Below, one piece after another: positions 44,879 to 55,440 of a DNA stretch of 64,000 bases. This DNA is from Cryptomeria japonica (Eukaryota; Streptophyta; Pinopsida; Cupressales; Cupressaceae), in NCBI RefSeq assembly GCF_030272615.1, contig NC_081409.1, positions 912,825,840-912,889,839 of the forward strand, given 5' to 3'. A program made the translations under genes and the position numbers. Positions within the stretch are counted from its first letter, which is position 1; every line of letters starts with the position of its first letter. The notes under the pieces are model-generated. The model was not told the DNA's origin. It saw only the letters and a program-made list of their open reading frames with translations, and did no database searches.

Positions 44879-46120
44879 CTCCTCGGTAATTAAACCTCAG
44901 AAAGACTTAATTCTACGGCTTCGTCTAACGGGAATAGTGTAAGTAGGGCTTATTGTTGTAAAACTCATGCACTAGAGAAGGAGAGAAAATTTTGATTTTA
45001 GAGGTAGCATTTTTCAGTAAAATCAGCCAATCTTCTGGATTTAAGCTGTTAAATGCAATCACGACAGTCTCCCGAAATTTCGGAAAAAATGTCCAGGACC
45101 GTGGCGCTCGGAGTGCAACACGGTCCTTGCAACTTTTTTCGATATTTGCAGTGATGAAAGGTATGATGATTTTAAAGCCAATCTGAAAAATTTGATTGGT
45201 TTTACGATCTGTAGATAGGCCAAATTGAAGTTGCAAATTCAAAATTGAACCCTATCAAGATTGTCGAAAAATGCAAAAATTTGAATTTTGAAAAAAAGAG
45301 GGAAACTGAAATTTTGAATTTTATGATTTTAGAGGGAATGTCAAGAGCAATGCAAATTTTGAAATTTAAAAATTGACTCAATTTCATGCAAAATTCAATT
45401 TTGAAAGCGGAAATTAAAGTTGTTGTAATTAAGCACTTAATTTCAAAAGTCACAAATTGTAAGAATTTGAATAAAGCACTGAAATTTTTAATGAATGCAA
45501 ACACACTTTTCAGATTTAGGACAGTAAGAACACAATTTTGACACAAAATTTCAGTTTCAATGATTTTTGAATGTTTAGAAGCCTTAATCCAAGCAATCAC
45601 AAGACCAACTTTGACTGTAATTTTGAAGGTGTTAAAATTGATAAAATCAGCCAAAATTCTGGATTTTAGCAGGAAAATACAGTAAGATCTAGCTCCCGAA
45701 ATTTCAGAAAAAATGTCGGGGACGATGGCGCTCGGAGTGCACACGGTCCTCGCAACTTTTTTCCAAATTTTCAGGGATGAAAGATATTGTGATTTTATTG
45801 TGGAATCCAAAGTTACAGCTGATTTGGAGATGTTTTGATCAGTGAAATTGTCAGTCAAAGGTTGAATCAAGAAGGTTTCAAAAATTAGGGTTTTGACACT
45901 TAACCACTTAATTTTCAAAATTAAAGCACAAATATGAATTGATAATTTGTAATAGAAGGATAGATCTGAAACAAGCATTAACATTTAAACATTTCACAAG
46001 CTTAATTACTAAAAAGAAATTTTAGGGTTTTTATGCAATCACCTCTAAAATTTTGCAAAAGATCAAACATGGAAATGTAATCAATTTTTTCAGATCTAAG
46101 CATGAAAAATCAGAAAGGAT
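44879..46120 (-). other. T4 leader (5' UTR)
   Basis: Non-coding, 1.24 kb between PBS and gag ATG. A block at about 45022-45180 is repeated in diverged form at about 45650-45810 (CCCGAAATTTC, GGCGCTCGGAGTGCA, CACGGTCCT, GCAACTTTTTTC). The same GATGGCGC...CACGGTCCTC phrase also occurs in the T4 LTR. Confidence 0.75.
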
Positions 46121-46139
46121 GTTCATGTCGGGTTCACCA
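46121..46139 (-). other. Primer-binding site, tRNA-Trp type (T4 5' end)
   Basis: Minus strand TGGTGAACCCGACATGAAC, with two changes from the copy at 38953-38971. Three bases separate it from the LTR. Confidence 0.82.
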
Positions 46140-46142
46140 AAA

Positions 46143-47395
46143 TGTAAAGCGGAAAATCGCGATCGAACCCTAGTTGCTCTCCCCTCTTCAAACTCCAAGG
46201 AGAGAGAAGGGAGGTTCACTAGGGTTGATGGTTTTCACTTAGGGGAGAGACTTTACATTCAAAAGAGGGGTTGAAACCCACAATATCCAATCCCACACAA
46301 TGCAAGATTGGATGCTAAATGCGTTTCAAGGGTTAAGACAGCAAGGCTACCCTCTTTTGTAAAGAATGTGCATAGAGGAATTAAGCTAGGAATGCATAGA
46401 AAGTGAGAAAGATTCGCTTATAAACTGAGATAGGGATACAGTATGAAGCTGCGGACCTGGAATTAGCAGTAAAATGTCGATACGGCGCTGTCCTGCAAAT
46501 TTGAGCAAAAGTTGTCGGGACAATGGCGCCCGGTGCCACGGTCCTCCGAAAAATCCGCGAAACGAAGGGGGATCTGTTTGTCTCTGCACAAGGATTCCAG
46601 ATCTTCAATTTCAGCCGTGTACCTGCAACCTACACACAGAAAAGTGAAGACGATTGGGGGGTTAGGGATTAGGGGTTTGCCTTTAGGTCAAACCCCGGTT
46701 TTGGAATTAACCAAGAAATGAGCAAGAGCTGTAAATGTAAATGACTGTAAAACAAGTACTAATACCTTGTTCTAAGGATGTTTGTATCCTTATGTGCGAA
46801 GGTTTAGATGTTGTATGTTGTATGTTGTATGTTGTAGTAGTATGTGATCTCCTCTTCAATGGTTGAATCCTTGTCTTGAATGCAACACTTAGCCTTGAAT
46901 GGAGACTTGAAATGATCAATTGCTTGAAGGAATGCTTGAATGCTTGAATGCTTGAGTATAGTTTCCATGCCTTTTCCATCATGTCGAATGAAAGAGGAAA
47001 ATGTAGTTTATATACTTGTCAATTAGGGCTGATAGACTGATTTTCCCAACCTTAGGCCGACCAGGAAATGATAATTTCCAAATTGCAAACAAAAAGACTC
47101 GAGACCCCTTAGGAGACCGGGCCCAAAATAGGACCCAGGGACCAGGGCGCTGGGCGCTCTGGTCCTGGGGGACCAGGGCGGCGCCCTGGTCCTGAGGGAC
47201 CAGGGCACTGGGCGCTCTGGTCCCACCTCCCGGGACAACAGGGTGCAAGGAGGTTCAGGCCAGGGTGCTTGAAAAATGCAGTTTTTAGTGTCATGAGCAA
47301 GTTTCGGGGTCTCCATTCAGGTTGCATGTTGTGTCGCCATCGTGAAGACCGAAATGCAGTTGAAATTGCAAGTGTCACAATTTTAGGACGCTACA
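46143..47395 (-). repeat. T4 LTR F (outer 5' LTR)
   Basis: 1253 bp. The TATA box on the minus strand (GTATATAAAC, about 47006-47015) would drive the element. Three palindromic hairpin units lie at about 47137-47222, upstream of TATA. TSD AGAAC follows at 47396-47400. Confidence 0.93.
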
Positions 47396-48717
47396 AGAAC
47401 AAGTATAAATACATGAAAAACAAAGATAAATCATGTTATATAGCGGATGAGCAAGGCATTATTGATTCTCATGAAGACCCGGTAGAAGACTCTGCTAGTG
47501 GATCTGGCAATGGGAAGGAATGGGTATTCTTAGCTATCAAGGAAGATGATATAGTACTAGAAGAGAAGGCACTTGCTGCTAAAATTGAGGACAAAGATGA
47601 ATGGGTAATTGATAGTGGTTGTTCACATCATATGACTGGAGATAAAGGGAAGTTTCTATCTTTGCAAGAATTTGATGATGGTCTAGTTAGATTTGGAGAT
47701 GACAAAGCATGCATGATCAAAGGAAAAGGAAATATATCATTGGATGGTAAGAATAATACTAACAATGTTTATTATGTTGAAGGTTTTAAGCATAATCTTT
47801 TGAGTGTAGGTCAATTGGTAGATAAGGGATTTCAATTACAATTCAAGGATGGAAAATGCAAAATCATTAATAGATCTGGCTTGAAGATTGCAACCGGTAC
47901 ACATACAAAAGGTAATATATTTCATTTGAATTCTGGTTTGAAGACATGTTTGATTACATAGATTGATGAGAGTTGGCTATGGCATAAAAGGTTATGTCAT
48001 ATGAATTTTGATTGCATTGTGAATATCAGTTCAAGTAAGGTAGTTAGGGATATAACTAAGATTATGAAGCCCTACAATCTGGTATGTAAAGAATGTCAAA
48101 TGGATAAACAGGTCATAACCTCTTCTAGGAGTATACAAGATAAATCAAATGATGTTCTTGATCTTGTTCATACCGATTTGTGTGGCCCTGCTAGAGTTAA
48201 AAGTTTTCAAAGTGATAGATATTTCATGCTAATCATTGATGATTATTCTAGAATGATGTGGGTTACTTTTCTGAAAGAAAAATCTGAAGCATTTGAAAAA
48301 TTTAAAATCTTTATGGCTAAAGTGGAAACCAAGACAGGATTGAAGATTAAATGTTTGAGATCAGGTCATGGTGGAGAATTCACATCCAGTGAGTTTAATA
48401 ACTTTTGTGACAAGCATGGTATAATAAGACAATTTTCTGCTCCCCAGACACCTCAGCAGAATGGAGTTGTGGAAAGGAAGAACATAACTATCTTGGATGT
48501 TGCTAGAACAATGATGATGGAAGCTAGTCTACCTCATATCTACTGGAGAGAAGCAGTAATTACAATGGTTTATATGTTCAACGGAGTACATATCAAAGGA
48601 GAAACTAGTAAGACACCTTATGAATTATGGCTTGGCAATACACCTACAATTAAGTATATCAGATTTTTTGGTAGTAAATGTTATATCATGAGAGATGATA
48701 TTATTGGGAAATTTACA
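47396..48717 (+). pseudogene. Copia element C1, piece 3: protease and integrase
   Basis: Picks up the frame cut at 28259. The protease is intact at the active site (WVIDSGCSHHMTGDKGKF). TAG at 47959-47961 precedes the pre-integrase IDESWLWHKRLCHMNFDC. The integrase core follows: HTDLCGP, then CLRSGHGGEF, where the catalytic Asp of SDxGGEF is Gly, then PQQNGVVERKN with Glu kept. It ends inside the integrase C-terminal region (FFGSKCYIMRDDIIGKF) where the sequence jumps into an LTR at 48718. RT and RNase H are missing. Confidence 0.92.
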
Positions 48718-48882
48718 GATTGGTTAATATTGTTTTGGTCTAAAGCCGACATGGCATATCATTGTAATATGGATTTATGTAATGATCTTATTGTAATATC
48801 TTTTAGGTGGCTGACCTAATTGGTTTAGGTCTTAGGGTTGGTATAAATTGATGTAAGATCTCATTGTAGATCGGGTATCATG
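48718..48882 (+). repeat. 5' LTR of C6, first part (before N5)
   Basis: Matches 57930-58094. TATA box TATAAATT at 48842-48849. The last five bases (TCATG) correspond to TCGTG at 52337-52341 and are the TSD of N5 with one changed base. Confidence 0.88.
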
Positions 48883-49735
48883 TGTTAGGGTTCCCACAGA
48901 TACTGAGAGGGGGGGGGGGTGAATCAGTATTTGACCGGTTATGAAATTTTCTTAAAACTGAATATGCAGAATATAAAGTAACAGTATACTGGTATGCAAG
49001 AATTAATGCAAATAACAAAATCAAAAGCATCCACATGAAAAGAACACCATAACACAAGATGTTTTATGAGGAAACCTGATGTGGGAAAAACCTCGGTGGG
49101 ATTTGTGACCCACAATATTCACTTACTGGCCAATAAGAGAATATTACTTACAATAGGGGCCTGCACATGCAGGAAGGCCAACTGCCTAGAGCTCACTGCT
49201 CAACAAGAAGTCACACTAACTTACAATGAGGATTTACACAAATCCAATATTCTATACTGCTTTACAATAGCATCTTCAATGCCAGATTCAGTACCGGTTC
49301 TTGATCTGTTCTTTACATATACCCTTGACCTACAATTCGCACATTAGGTCTGCCTTATAATTTTATTTTTTTACATTCTATCCATATCCTACAAATGCCT
49401 ACAATGATCTCTTTTATATACAAGAGTCATTTTACAATTTGCCAAGTCGGCTTACAATGATAAACAAAATATTACATATCAAAAGTCCTATCGGCCTCTG
49501 TGCCGGTATACCTATTTCCTTCTGTTCCGGTGTACATCTTCTGTGCCGGTGCCAATGTAGATTGATTTTTTTGATGCCGGTGCACTGTTTTGTTTGAGTA
49601 ATGCTTTGCCAGTGCCATAGGATTGCAAGGTTTCCTGAGTAATGCTTTGCCGGTGCCATAGGATTGCAAGGTTGCCATCAATGACAAAACCTTCAATCAC
49701 ACACAATGTCTCATTGGAGTGTCCATATGTCAACA
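48883..49735 (-). repeat. N5 3' LTR
   Basis: TGTTAGGGTTCCCACAG...ATGTCAACA on the plus strand. Minus-strand TATA box TATATAAAAG at 49411-49420. A 41-bp phrase (GAGTAATGCTTTGCC, GGTGCCATAGGATTGCAAGG) is tandemly doubled at about 49597-49680 in this and the other LTR. Confidence 0.92.
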
Positions 49736-50093
49736 ATCTCCCCCTTTGGCATTGATGGCAACACTCATGAGAAATTTCAAAAAGATATCCAAAAATGTGT
49801 ATACCAAAAAAATGTTACCAAAAATATGAGGGCTCTCCCTGAGCATGTGATCCCTGTGTTTTGAATTTTCTCATCTACTACTCCCCCTTTGGCATCAATG
49901 ACAAAGGTTAGTAGATTTGTAGTTGTACCAATTCATAACCTCAACCTTGTAGTTGGGTAGTTATTATCTGAAGAATATCTCCCAAAATTAAGTTTATACC
50001 ATCCATAAACTTCTTGCTCTCCTTTATTGCTATCTCAGTTCTGTGTACTGTACCGGTGAGATGCTGCAAGTGCTCTGCCGGTGTTTTGCTACC
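49736..50093 (-). other. N5 3' tail and polypurine tract
   Basis: Non-coding. Two purine tracts on the minus strand (CAAAGGGGGAGAT next to the LTR; CAAAGGGGGAGTAG near 49880) mirror the repeated tracts in the C6 and C3 tails. Confidence 0.8.
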
Positions 50094-51461
50094 CTATGTT
50101 AGTGCCTCTGAGATTTCCTTACGCAGAGATGCTAAATAGTCCAATCTTGGACTTAGTTTAGATCTCAAAATTTTTGCCTTGTTTATTATTTTCTCTTTTT
50201 CTCTTTCTAATTTGAGCAATTCTTCCTCAAAATTTGTTATCTTTTCCTCAAAAACTGATAATGTATCGGGTGAGTTAACAAAATTATCAGCAAGTTTATT
50301 GATCTCTTCCTGTACCTTGCTCATCTTTTTATCTACATCCGTGGTCAAAAAGTTTATCTTACAGGTGTCTTTATATAGAGTTTTGTACTCTTTCAATAAA
50401 TTGCACAGTTCCGGTAGAAGTGTGTCAAATTCCCTATTACACTTCTTTATTCCTTCCTCAAAGAATTTCTGTTTCTCTGTTTCTACACTTTCCTTTACAG
50501 TTTCTACCTTTGTTTGCTCAAAATTTCTAGAAATATATTTACAAAGTGTATCCAACTGGCCTAAAGAATCTTTGTTGGCTATATTACAATTTGGAGCTAT
50601 TAATTTCAAAACTGGAATTGAATCATCTATTGCTTTATAGGCTTGTGAGCTATAATCAGTTATTTTCTTGATAGATTCGAGCAATACCTCTGTTACATTT
50701 GATGGTGACCCAGTAAACTGAGTGTCGGTGGAAGGGACCATGTTGGTATTGACCTCTGGTAGGTCTGTTTGTGTCTCCATCTCTTTAAGCACAGTTTTTC
50801 TTGCATCATTTCTTACCGATGGCATCTATTTTGGAGCCTTTAACTCTGTTGGTTGCTCTGTTTGTGTTCTAGATTCCATCTTTTTCTTTGAATCTGCTGC
50901 CGGTTGCTCTTGGTTTCCTGTTGCCGGTTGCTCTTTATTATCAGATTTATCTATGGTATCCTTATCTACCACTATGTTGATTTTTTGAGTATCAACATTC
51001 ACAGTATATAGGACTTCAGGATTAGGATTGTTATCCTCTGTGTCCATGCTCTCAGCTGCCGGTTGATCTTCTGTAGTTGCTTTTACCGGTGGAGTATTTA
51101 AAGGAGGTGGGGGTAAGTTGTCTCTAATCTTGATACTTGGCGGTCCACCAACTTTACCTTTCCCTTTGTCCTTTTGATATACCAGAATGGGCTTGGGATT
51201 CATATATTCTTCTTGTTTTTCTTTTTCAACCAAGAATCTATCCCAACCATCTTCTGTTTCAGTTGAAACTTCAATAACTCTACCTGCCATTAATGATATT
51301 TGCCGGTGTGCAGTGGAAAAGACTGTTTGGTTGGCCTGAGCTTCTTTTAAATCATCTTCTAATTTGATATTTTTCAACTTCTCTGTATCATAGTCAGTAA
51401 GAGCTCCTTCAAGTTGCTTCATCAGATTTTCCATCTTTACCGGTGTCAAGATCTTCCTCAA
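50094..51461 (-). pseudogene. N5 ORF: unrecognised coiled-coil protein (one stop)
   Basis: Continuous minus frame with first ATG at 51432-51434 (MENLMKQLEGALTDYDTEKL) and stop at 50094, about 445 codons, broken only by TAG at 50826-50828. The N-terminal 60 residues and the last 150 (LLKEYKTLYKDTCKINFLTT, SVFEEKITNFEEELLKLERE) have heptad-like charged patterns typical of coiled coils. The middle is Pro/Asp/Gln-rich (IKIRDNLPPPPLNTPPVKAT). There is no zinc knuckle, gag core, protease, RT or integrase motif. It could be a captured host gene piece, a highly diverged gag, or an extra ORF as seen in some plant copia lineages. Function unknown. Confidence 0.7.
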
Positions 51462-51491
51462 GCTGTTAGGCTTTTGAAAATAGAGGACCAG

Positions 51492-51503
51492 GCTCTGATA
51501 CCA
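51492..51503 (-). other. Primer-binding site, initiator tRNA-Met type (N5)
   Basis: Minus strand TGGTATCAGAGC, exact match, two bases from the LTR end. Confidence 0.92.
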
Positions 51504-51505
51504 AT

Positions 51506-52336
51506 TGTTAGGGTTCCCACAAATACTGAGAGGGGGGGGGTGAATCAGTATCTGACCGGTTATGAAATTTTCTTAAAACTGAATATGCAGAATATAAAGT
51601 AACAGTATACCGGTATGCAAGAATTAATGCAAATAACATAATCAAAAGCATCCACATGAAAAGAACACCATAACACAAGATGTTTTACGAGGAAACCCGG
51701 TGTGGGAAAAACCTCGGTGGGATTTGTGACCCACAATATTCACTTACTGGCCAATAAGAGAATATTACTTACAATAGGGGCCTGCACATGTAGGAAGGCC
51801 AACTGCCTAGAGCTCACTGCTCAACAAGAAGTCACACTAACTTACAATGAGGATTTACACAAATCCAATATTCTGTACTTCTTTACAATAGCATCTTCAA
51901 TGCCAGATTCAGTACCGGCTCTTGCTCTATTCTTTACATATACCCTTGACCTACAATTCACACATTAGGTCTGCCTTATAATTTTTTTTTTTACATTCTA
52001 TCCATATCCTACAAATGCCTACAATGATCTCTTTTATATACAAGAGTCATTTTACAATTTGCCAAGTCGGCTTACAATGATAAACAAAATATTACATATC
52101 AAAAGTCCTGTCGGCCTCTGTGCCGGTATACATATTTCCTTCTGTGCTGGTGCTGGTGTAGATTGATTTTGTTGATGCCGGTGCACTGTTTTGTTTGAGT
52201 AATGCTTTGCCGGTGCCATAGGATTGCAAGGTTTCCTGAGTAATGCTTTGCCGGTGCCATAGGATTGCAAGGTTGCCATCAATGACAAAACCTTCAATCA
52301 CACACAATGTCTCATTGGAGTGTCCATATGTCAACA
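51506..52336 (-). repeat. N5 5' LTR
   Basis: Pairs with 48883-49735. TATA box TATATAAAAG on the minus strand at 52031-52040. It keeps CCGG where the other LTR has CTGG or TGAT at several points. Confidence 0.92.
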
Positions 52337-52341
52337 TCGTG

Positions 52342-52917
52342 GTCATGAATTGTAATATCATATGCGAAGGAGTTTAGGTCGATCATTGAGGATCGAATTG
52401 GTTTTAAGGAAGAGGTCAAAGGCCTCTAGTGTTGAGCTTAACCAAGCCTCTAATCAGGCATGGTAGATGCTATCTCTAGTAGTTCATTCTACTGGATTGT
52501 TGTCCAAATATCTTGAGGTGGTTTTAGCCTCTCTGTAGTCAGTGAGACTCTTTTGTAATAAGCAGTGTGCTCTAGGTAGTGTGCCTTCCTGCATGTGTAC
52601 GCCCCTCATTGTAACACATACTTTCTGTAGAAGTATCATCTGACTGTGGGTAGGCTTCCCACCATGGTTTTTCCCTTTATCGGGTTTTCCACGTACAAAT
52701 CTTGGTGTTATGTGGTGTGGTTGCATTGCATTAATAATCTATTTTATTATTGAGTTGCATTGTTTACCGGTATCTGTGTCTACCGGCATTTGTTTTTGCT
52801 TTACCAGTATTTAAATGTTTATGTGGTCCGGTTTAAGGTTGTATAGTGGATTAATTGTTATAATCTGTTAACAATTGATTCACCCCCCCTCTCAGTTGTT
52901 CACCGGTTATCCTAACA
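52342..52917 (+). repeat. 5' LTR of C6, second part (after N5)
   Basis: Continues the LTR to its end TATCCTAACA; matches 58095-58692. It has the C-rich ATTCACCCCCCCTCTCAG motif at about 52879-52895. Confidence 0.9.
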
Positions 52918-52919
52918 AT

Positions 52920-52931
52920 TGGTATTGGAGC
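52920..52931 (+). other. Primer-binding site of C6 (degenerate initiator-Met)
   Basis: TGGTATTGGAGC; two changes from TGGTATCAGAGC, two bases after the LTR. Confidence 0.8.
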
Positions 52932-52975
52932 ATTGGTCCTCTTTTGTAGAAGCTTAACCACTTGAGGTAGATCCT

Positions 52976-54508
52976 ATGGCAACTAATCCACTGACAACTA
53001 TCTTCAGAAGAGAAATCCCTAAGCTTGATGGAATAAATTATAGGATATGGAAGATCCGAATGTAGACTCATCTTAGATGTATTGGAAAGGATATTTGTGA
53101 GATCACTGAGAAAGGTTATACACCTTATGATTTGGTATTTTGCAATCCTACTCCTGCAAACTTGGATAAAAATATTGAGAATGGTTGCAGAGCTAGAGAA
53201 GCCCTCCTATGTGCACTTACTGATCAACAGATTATGGGATTGACTGATAAATCATCTACAAAGGTTATGTGGGATAAATTGCAAACTTTGAATGAAGGTT
53301 CCCCTACTGTCAAAATTGCTAAACTTGATGGCTACCGGGTGAGATATGAAAACTTGAAGATGGATGACAATGAAATAATTGCTACATTTATGGAGAGAGT
53401 AAATGAAATTGTCATGGGAATTCAATATTGTGGAGGATTTCTGAGTGAAGATGAAATAGTTTCCAAGGTCTTGAGAGCCCTTCCACCGGCTTACAAGATG
53501 AAGGCAATTGTAATTAATGAGCTAAGAACAATGGCAAACACCTTGGTTAACAAAGACATTATGATTGGGAAGTTATCTGCTTTTGAGCTTGAAGAATTTG
53601 GACCTTCTAGAGCTGCAAAATCTGAATCTGCTTTTCATGCATCATCATCATCATCTACTAGCAAGAATGATTGGAAAGCCCTATATGTAAAGGAATTGGA
53701 AGACATGAGGAAAGAAGATGAAGAATTTGAGCAACTTGAAGCCTTATTTTCTAGAAGAATACCTAAAGGACCGATAGGAAGTAAGTATGAAGGAAAAGCA
53801 CCTTTTAAATGTTTTGCATGTCATAAGATTGGTCATTTTGCATCTAGATATCTTGAAAGGAATGCAAGATTTGAGGAAAGAGTTAAGAAATATTTTAAGC
53901 CTAATCATAACATATACAAATTCAAGAGAAACAAACAATGTTTCATAGCGGATGAGGAAGGAGTAACTGATGACTCTAAGGATGAACCAACAAAAGAATC
54001 TGCTAGTGGATCTGGCAATGGAAAGGAATGGGTGTTGTATGGCCTAAAAGAAGATGGACTGGAACCAGCTATCCTGAATGAAGAGAAGGCCCTGGCAGCA
54101 AAAGTTGAAGATAAGGATGAATGGGTAATTGATAGTGGATGCTCACATCATATGACTGGAGATAAAATAAAAAATTTGTCCCTGCATGAATACAATGGTG
54201 GTCAAGTAAGATTTGGAGATGACAAAGCATGTATGATCAGAGGTAGAGGCACTATCTCTCTTGATGGTAAGCATAATACTAATAATGTCTATTATGTAGA
54301 AGGTTTAAAGCATAATCTTTTGAGTGCTGGTCAACTAGTGGACAAGGGATTACAACTTCAATTCAAGGATAGAAAATACAAAATCATTAACAAGACTAGT
54401 TTGGAGATTGCTACCGGTACTCAGACTGGAGGTAATATCTTTCATTTGAACACTGGTAATAAGACATGTTTGATTACTCATATTGATGAGAGTTGGTTAT
54501 GGCTTTAA
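52976..54508 (+). pseudogene. C6 gag, nucleocapsid and protease
   Basis: ATG at 52976 (MATNPLTTIFRREIPKLDGI). TAG at 53063-53065 cuts the first 29 residues from the rest. Gag core WDKLQTLNEGSPTVKIAKLD, ERVNEIVMGIQYCGG. The knuckle reads CFACHKIGHFASRY: its last Cys is Tyr (TGT to TAT), whereas C1 keeps Cys. The protease keeps DSG (WVIDSGCSHHMTGDK). TAA at 54506-54508 replaces the HK codons of LWHKR and ends this stretch. Long, well-kept frame; same family as C1. Confidence 0.93.
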
Positions 54509-55440
54509 AGGTTGTGTCATTTTCATTTTGATTGCATTGTCAAGATCAGTTCAACAGAGGCAGTTAGAGATATACCTAAGATTATGAAGCCTCATAATCG
54601 GGTATGTAAGGAATATCAATTGGGAAAGCAAGTTAGAACTACTTTTAAAAGCATACAAGATAAATCTAATGATGTTCTTCATTTGATTCATACTGACTTA
54701 TGTGGTCCAACAAGGATTAGAAGCTTTCAAGGTGATAGATACCTCATGCTAATAATTGATGATTATTCTAGAATGATGTGGGTGACTTTTCTTAGGGAGA
54801 AGTCTGAAGCTAAAACTGGATTGAAAATCAAATGTCTAAGATCAGACCAAGGTAGTGAGTTCACTTCTCATGAATTTAATAGTTATTGTGAAACAAATAG
54901 AATTAGGAGACATTTATCTGCACCTAGGACTCCTCAACAAAATGGAGTGGCGGAAAGAAAGAATAGAACCATTTTGGATGCAGTAAGAACCATGATGATG
55001 GAAGCCCAATTGCCTCATATATACTGGAGAGAAGCAGTGAGTACAACAGTCTACACATTCAACAGAGTTCACATCAAAGGTGAAACCGGTAAGACTCCTT
55101 ATGAACTATGGTTTGACATACACCTACTGTTAAATATTTCAGAATTTTTGGAAGTAAATGTTATATCAAAAGGAATGATTCAATTGGAAAGGTTGATTCT
55201 AGATGTGATGAAAGAATATTTCTTGGTTATTCTAATCAAAGCAAAGCATATATATGTTAAAACAAAAGATTGCAAAAAATTGTGGAAAGTGCAAATGTGA
55301 AAGTGGATGAGCAATACAAAAATCAATCTATATCATATGATAGGGAACCGATAGTGGAAATGATCATAACTAAACTGGCAATTCCTCAACTTGTACAAGA
55401 CACTGAAACTATTACACCGGCATAGTCAGAAAACTCAACT
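54509..55440 (+). pseudogene. C6 integrase
   Basis: Keeps the DDE residues: HTDLCGP, LRSDQGSEF and PQQNGVAERKN. A run of about 13 residues present in C1 (between EKSEA and KTGLK) is deleted in frame. A one-base deletion near 55110 (TGGTTTGACATACAC) shifts the frame inside KTPYELW. The family sequence continues in the next frame up to VESANVKVDEQYK, near 55319, followed by a short linker with a stop near 55424. Confidence 0.9.

Larger units (their letters stand above)
28260..47395 (-). mobile_element. T4: composite 19.1-kb LTR element, tRNA-Trp primed, with gag-protease but no RT
   Basis: Outer LTRs at 28260-29460 and 46143-47395, read on the minus strand TGTAGCG...GCTTTACA, flanked by TSD AGAAC. 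PBS at 46121-46139, PPT beside 29461. Inside are an N-terminal gag half (43291-44878), two C-terminal gag-protease halves facing each other (30202-32138 minus, 34672-36589 plus), a third gag piece (34186-34651), four extra full or partial LTRs, four copies of the 3' tail and a captured PMD gene fragment. No RT, RNase H or integrase motif exists anywhere in it. The TSD shows that the outer ends come from one insertion. Confidence 0.88.
48883..52336 (-). mobile_element. N5: non-autonomous copia-like LTR element with a novel coiled-coil ORF, 3.45 kb
   Basis: LTRs 48883-49735 (853 bp) and 51506-52336 (831 bp), TSD TCRTG (48878-48882, 52337-52341). Minus orientation: initiator-Met PBS at 51492-51503 and PPT (CAAAGGGGGAGAT on the minus strand) beside 49736. 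The internal 1770 bp carries only the ORF at 50094-51461. Its LTR end (CCACA...CTAACA and the C-rich TTCACCCCCCC motif) resembles that of C6, so copia proteins of that family could have moved it. About seven differences in the first 225 bp of the LTRs, mostly C/T or G/A, suggest moderate age. Confidence 0.9.

Noticed and set aside
49066..49347. Open frame repeated at 51702-51968
   Set aside because: Lies in both N5 LTRs on the strand opposite to transcription and has no known motif.
50179..50640. Plus-strand open frame opposite the N5 coiled-coil ORF
   Set aside because: Ser/Phe/Leu-rich composition typical of the complement of a Glu/Lys-rich gene; element orientation is minus.
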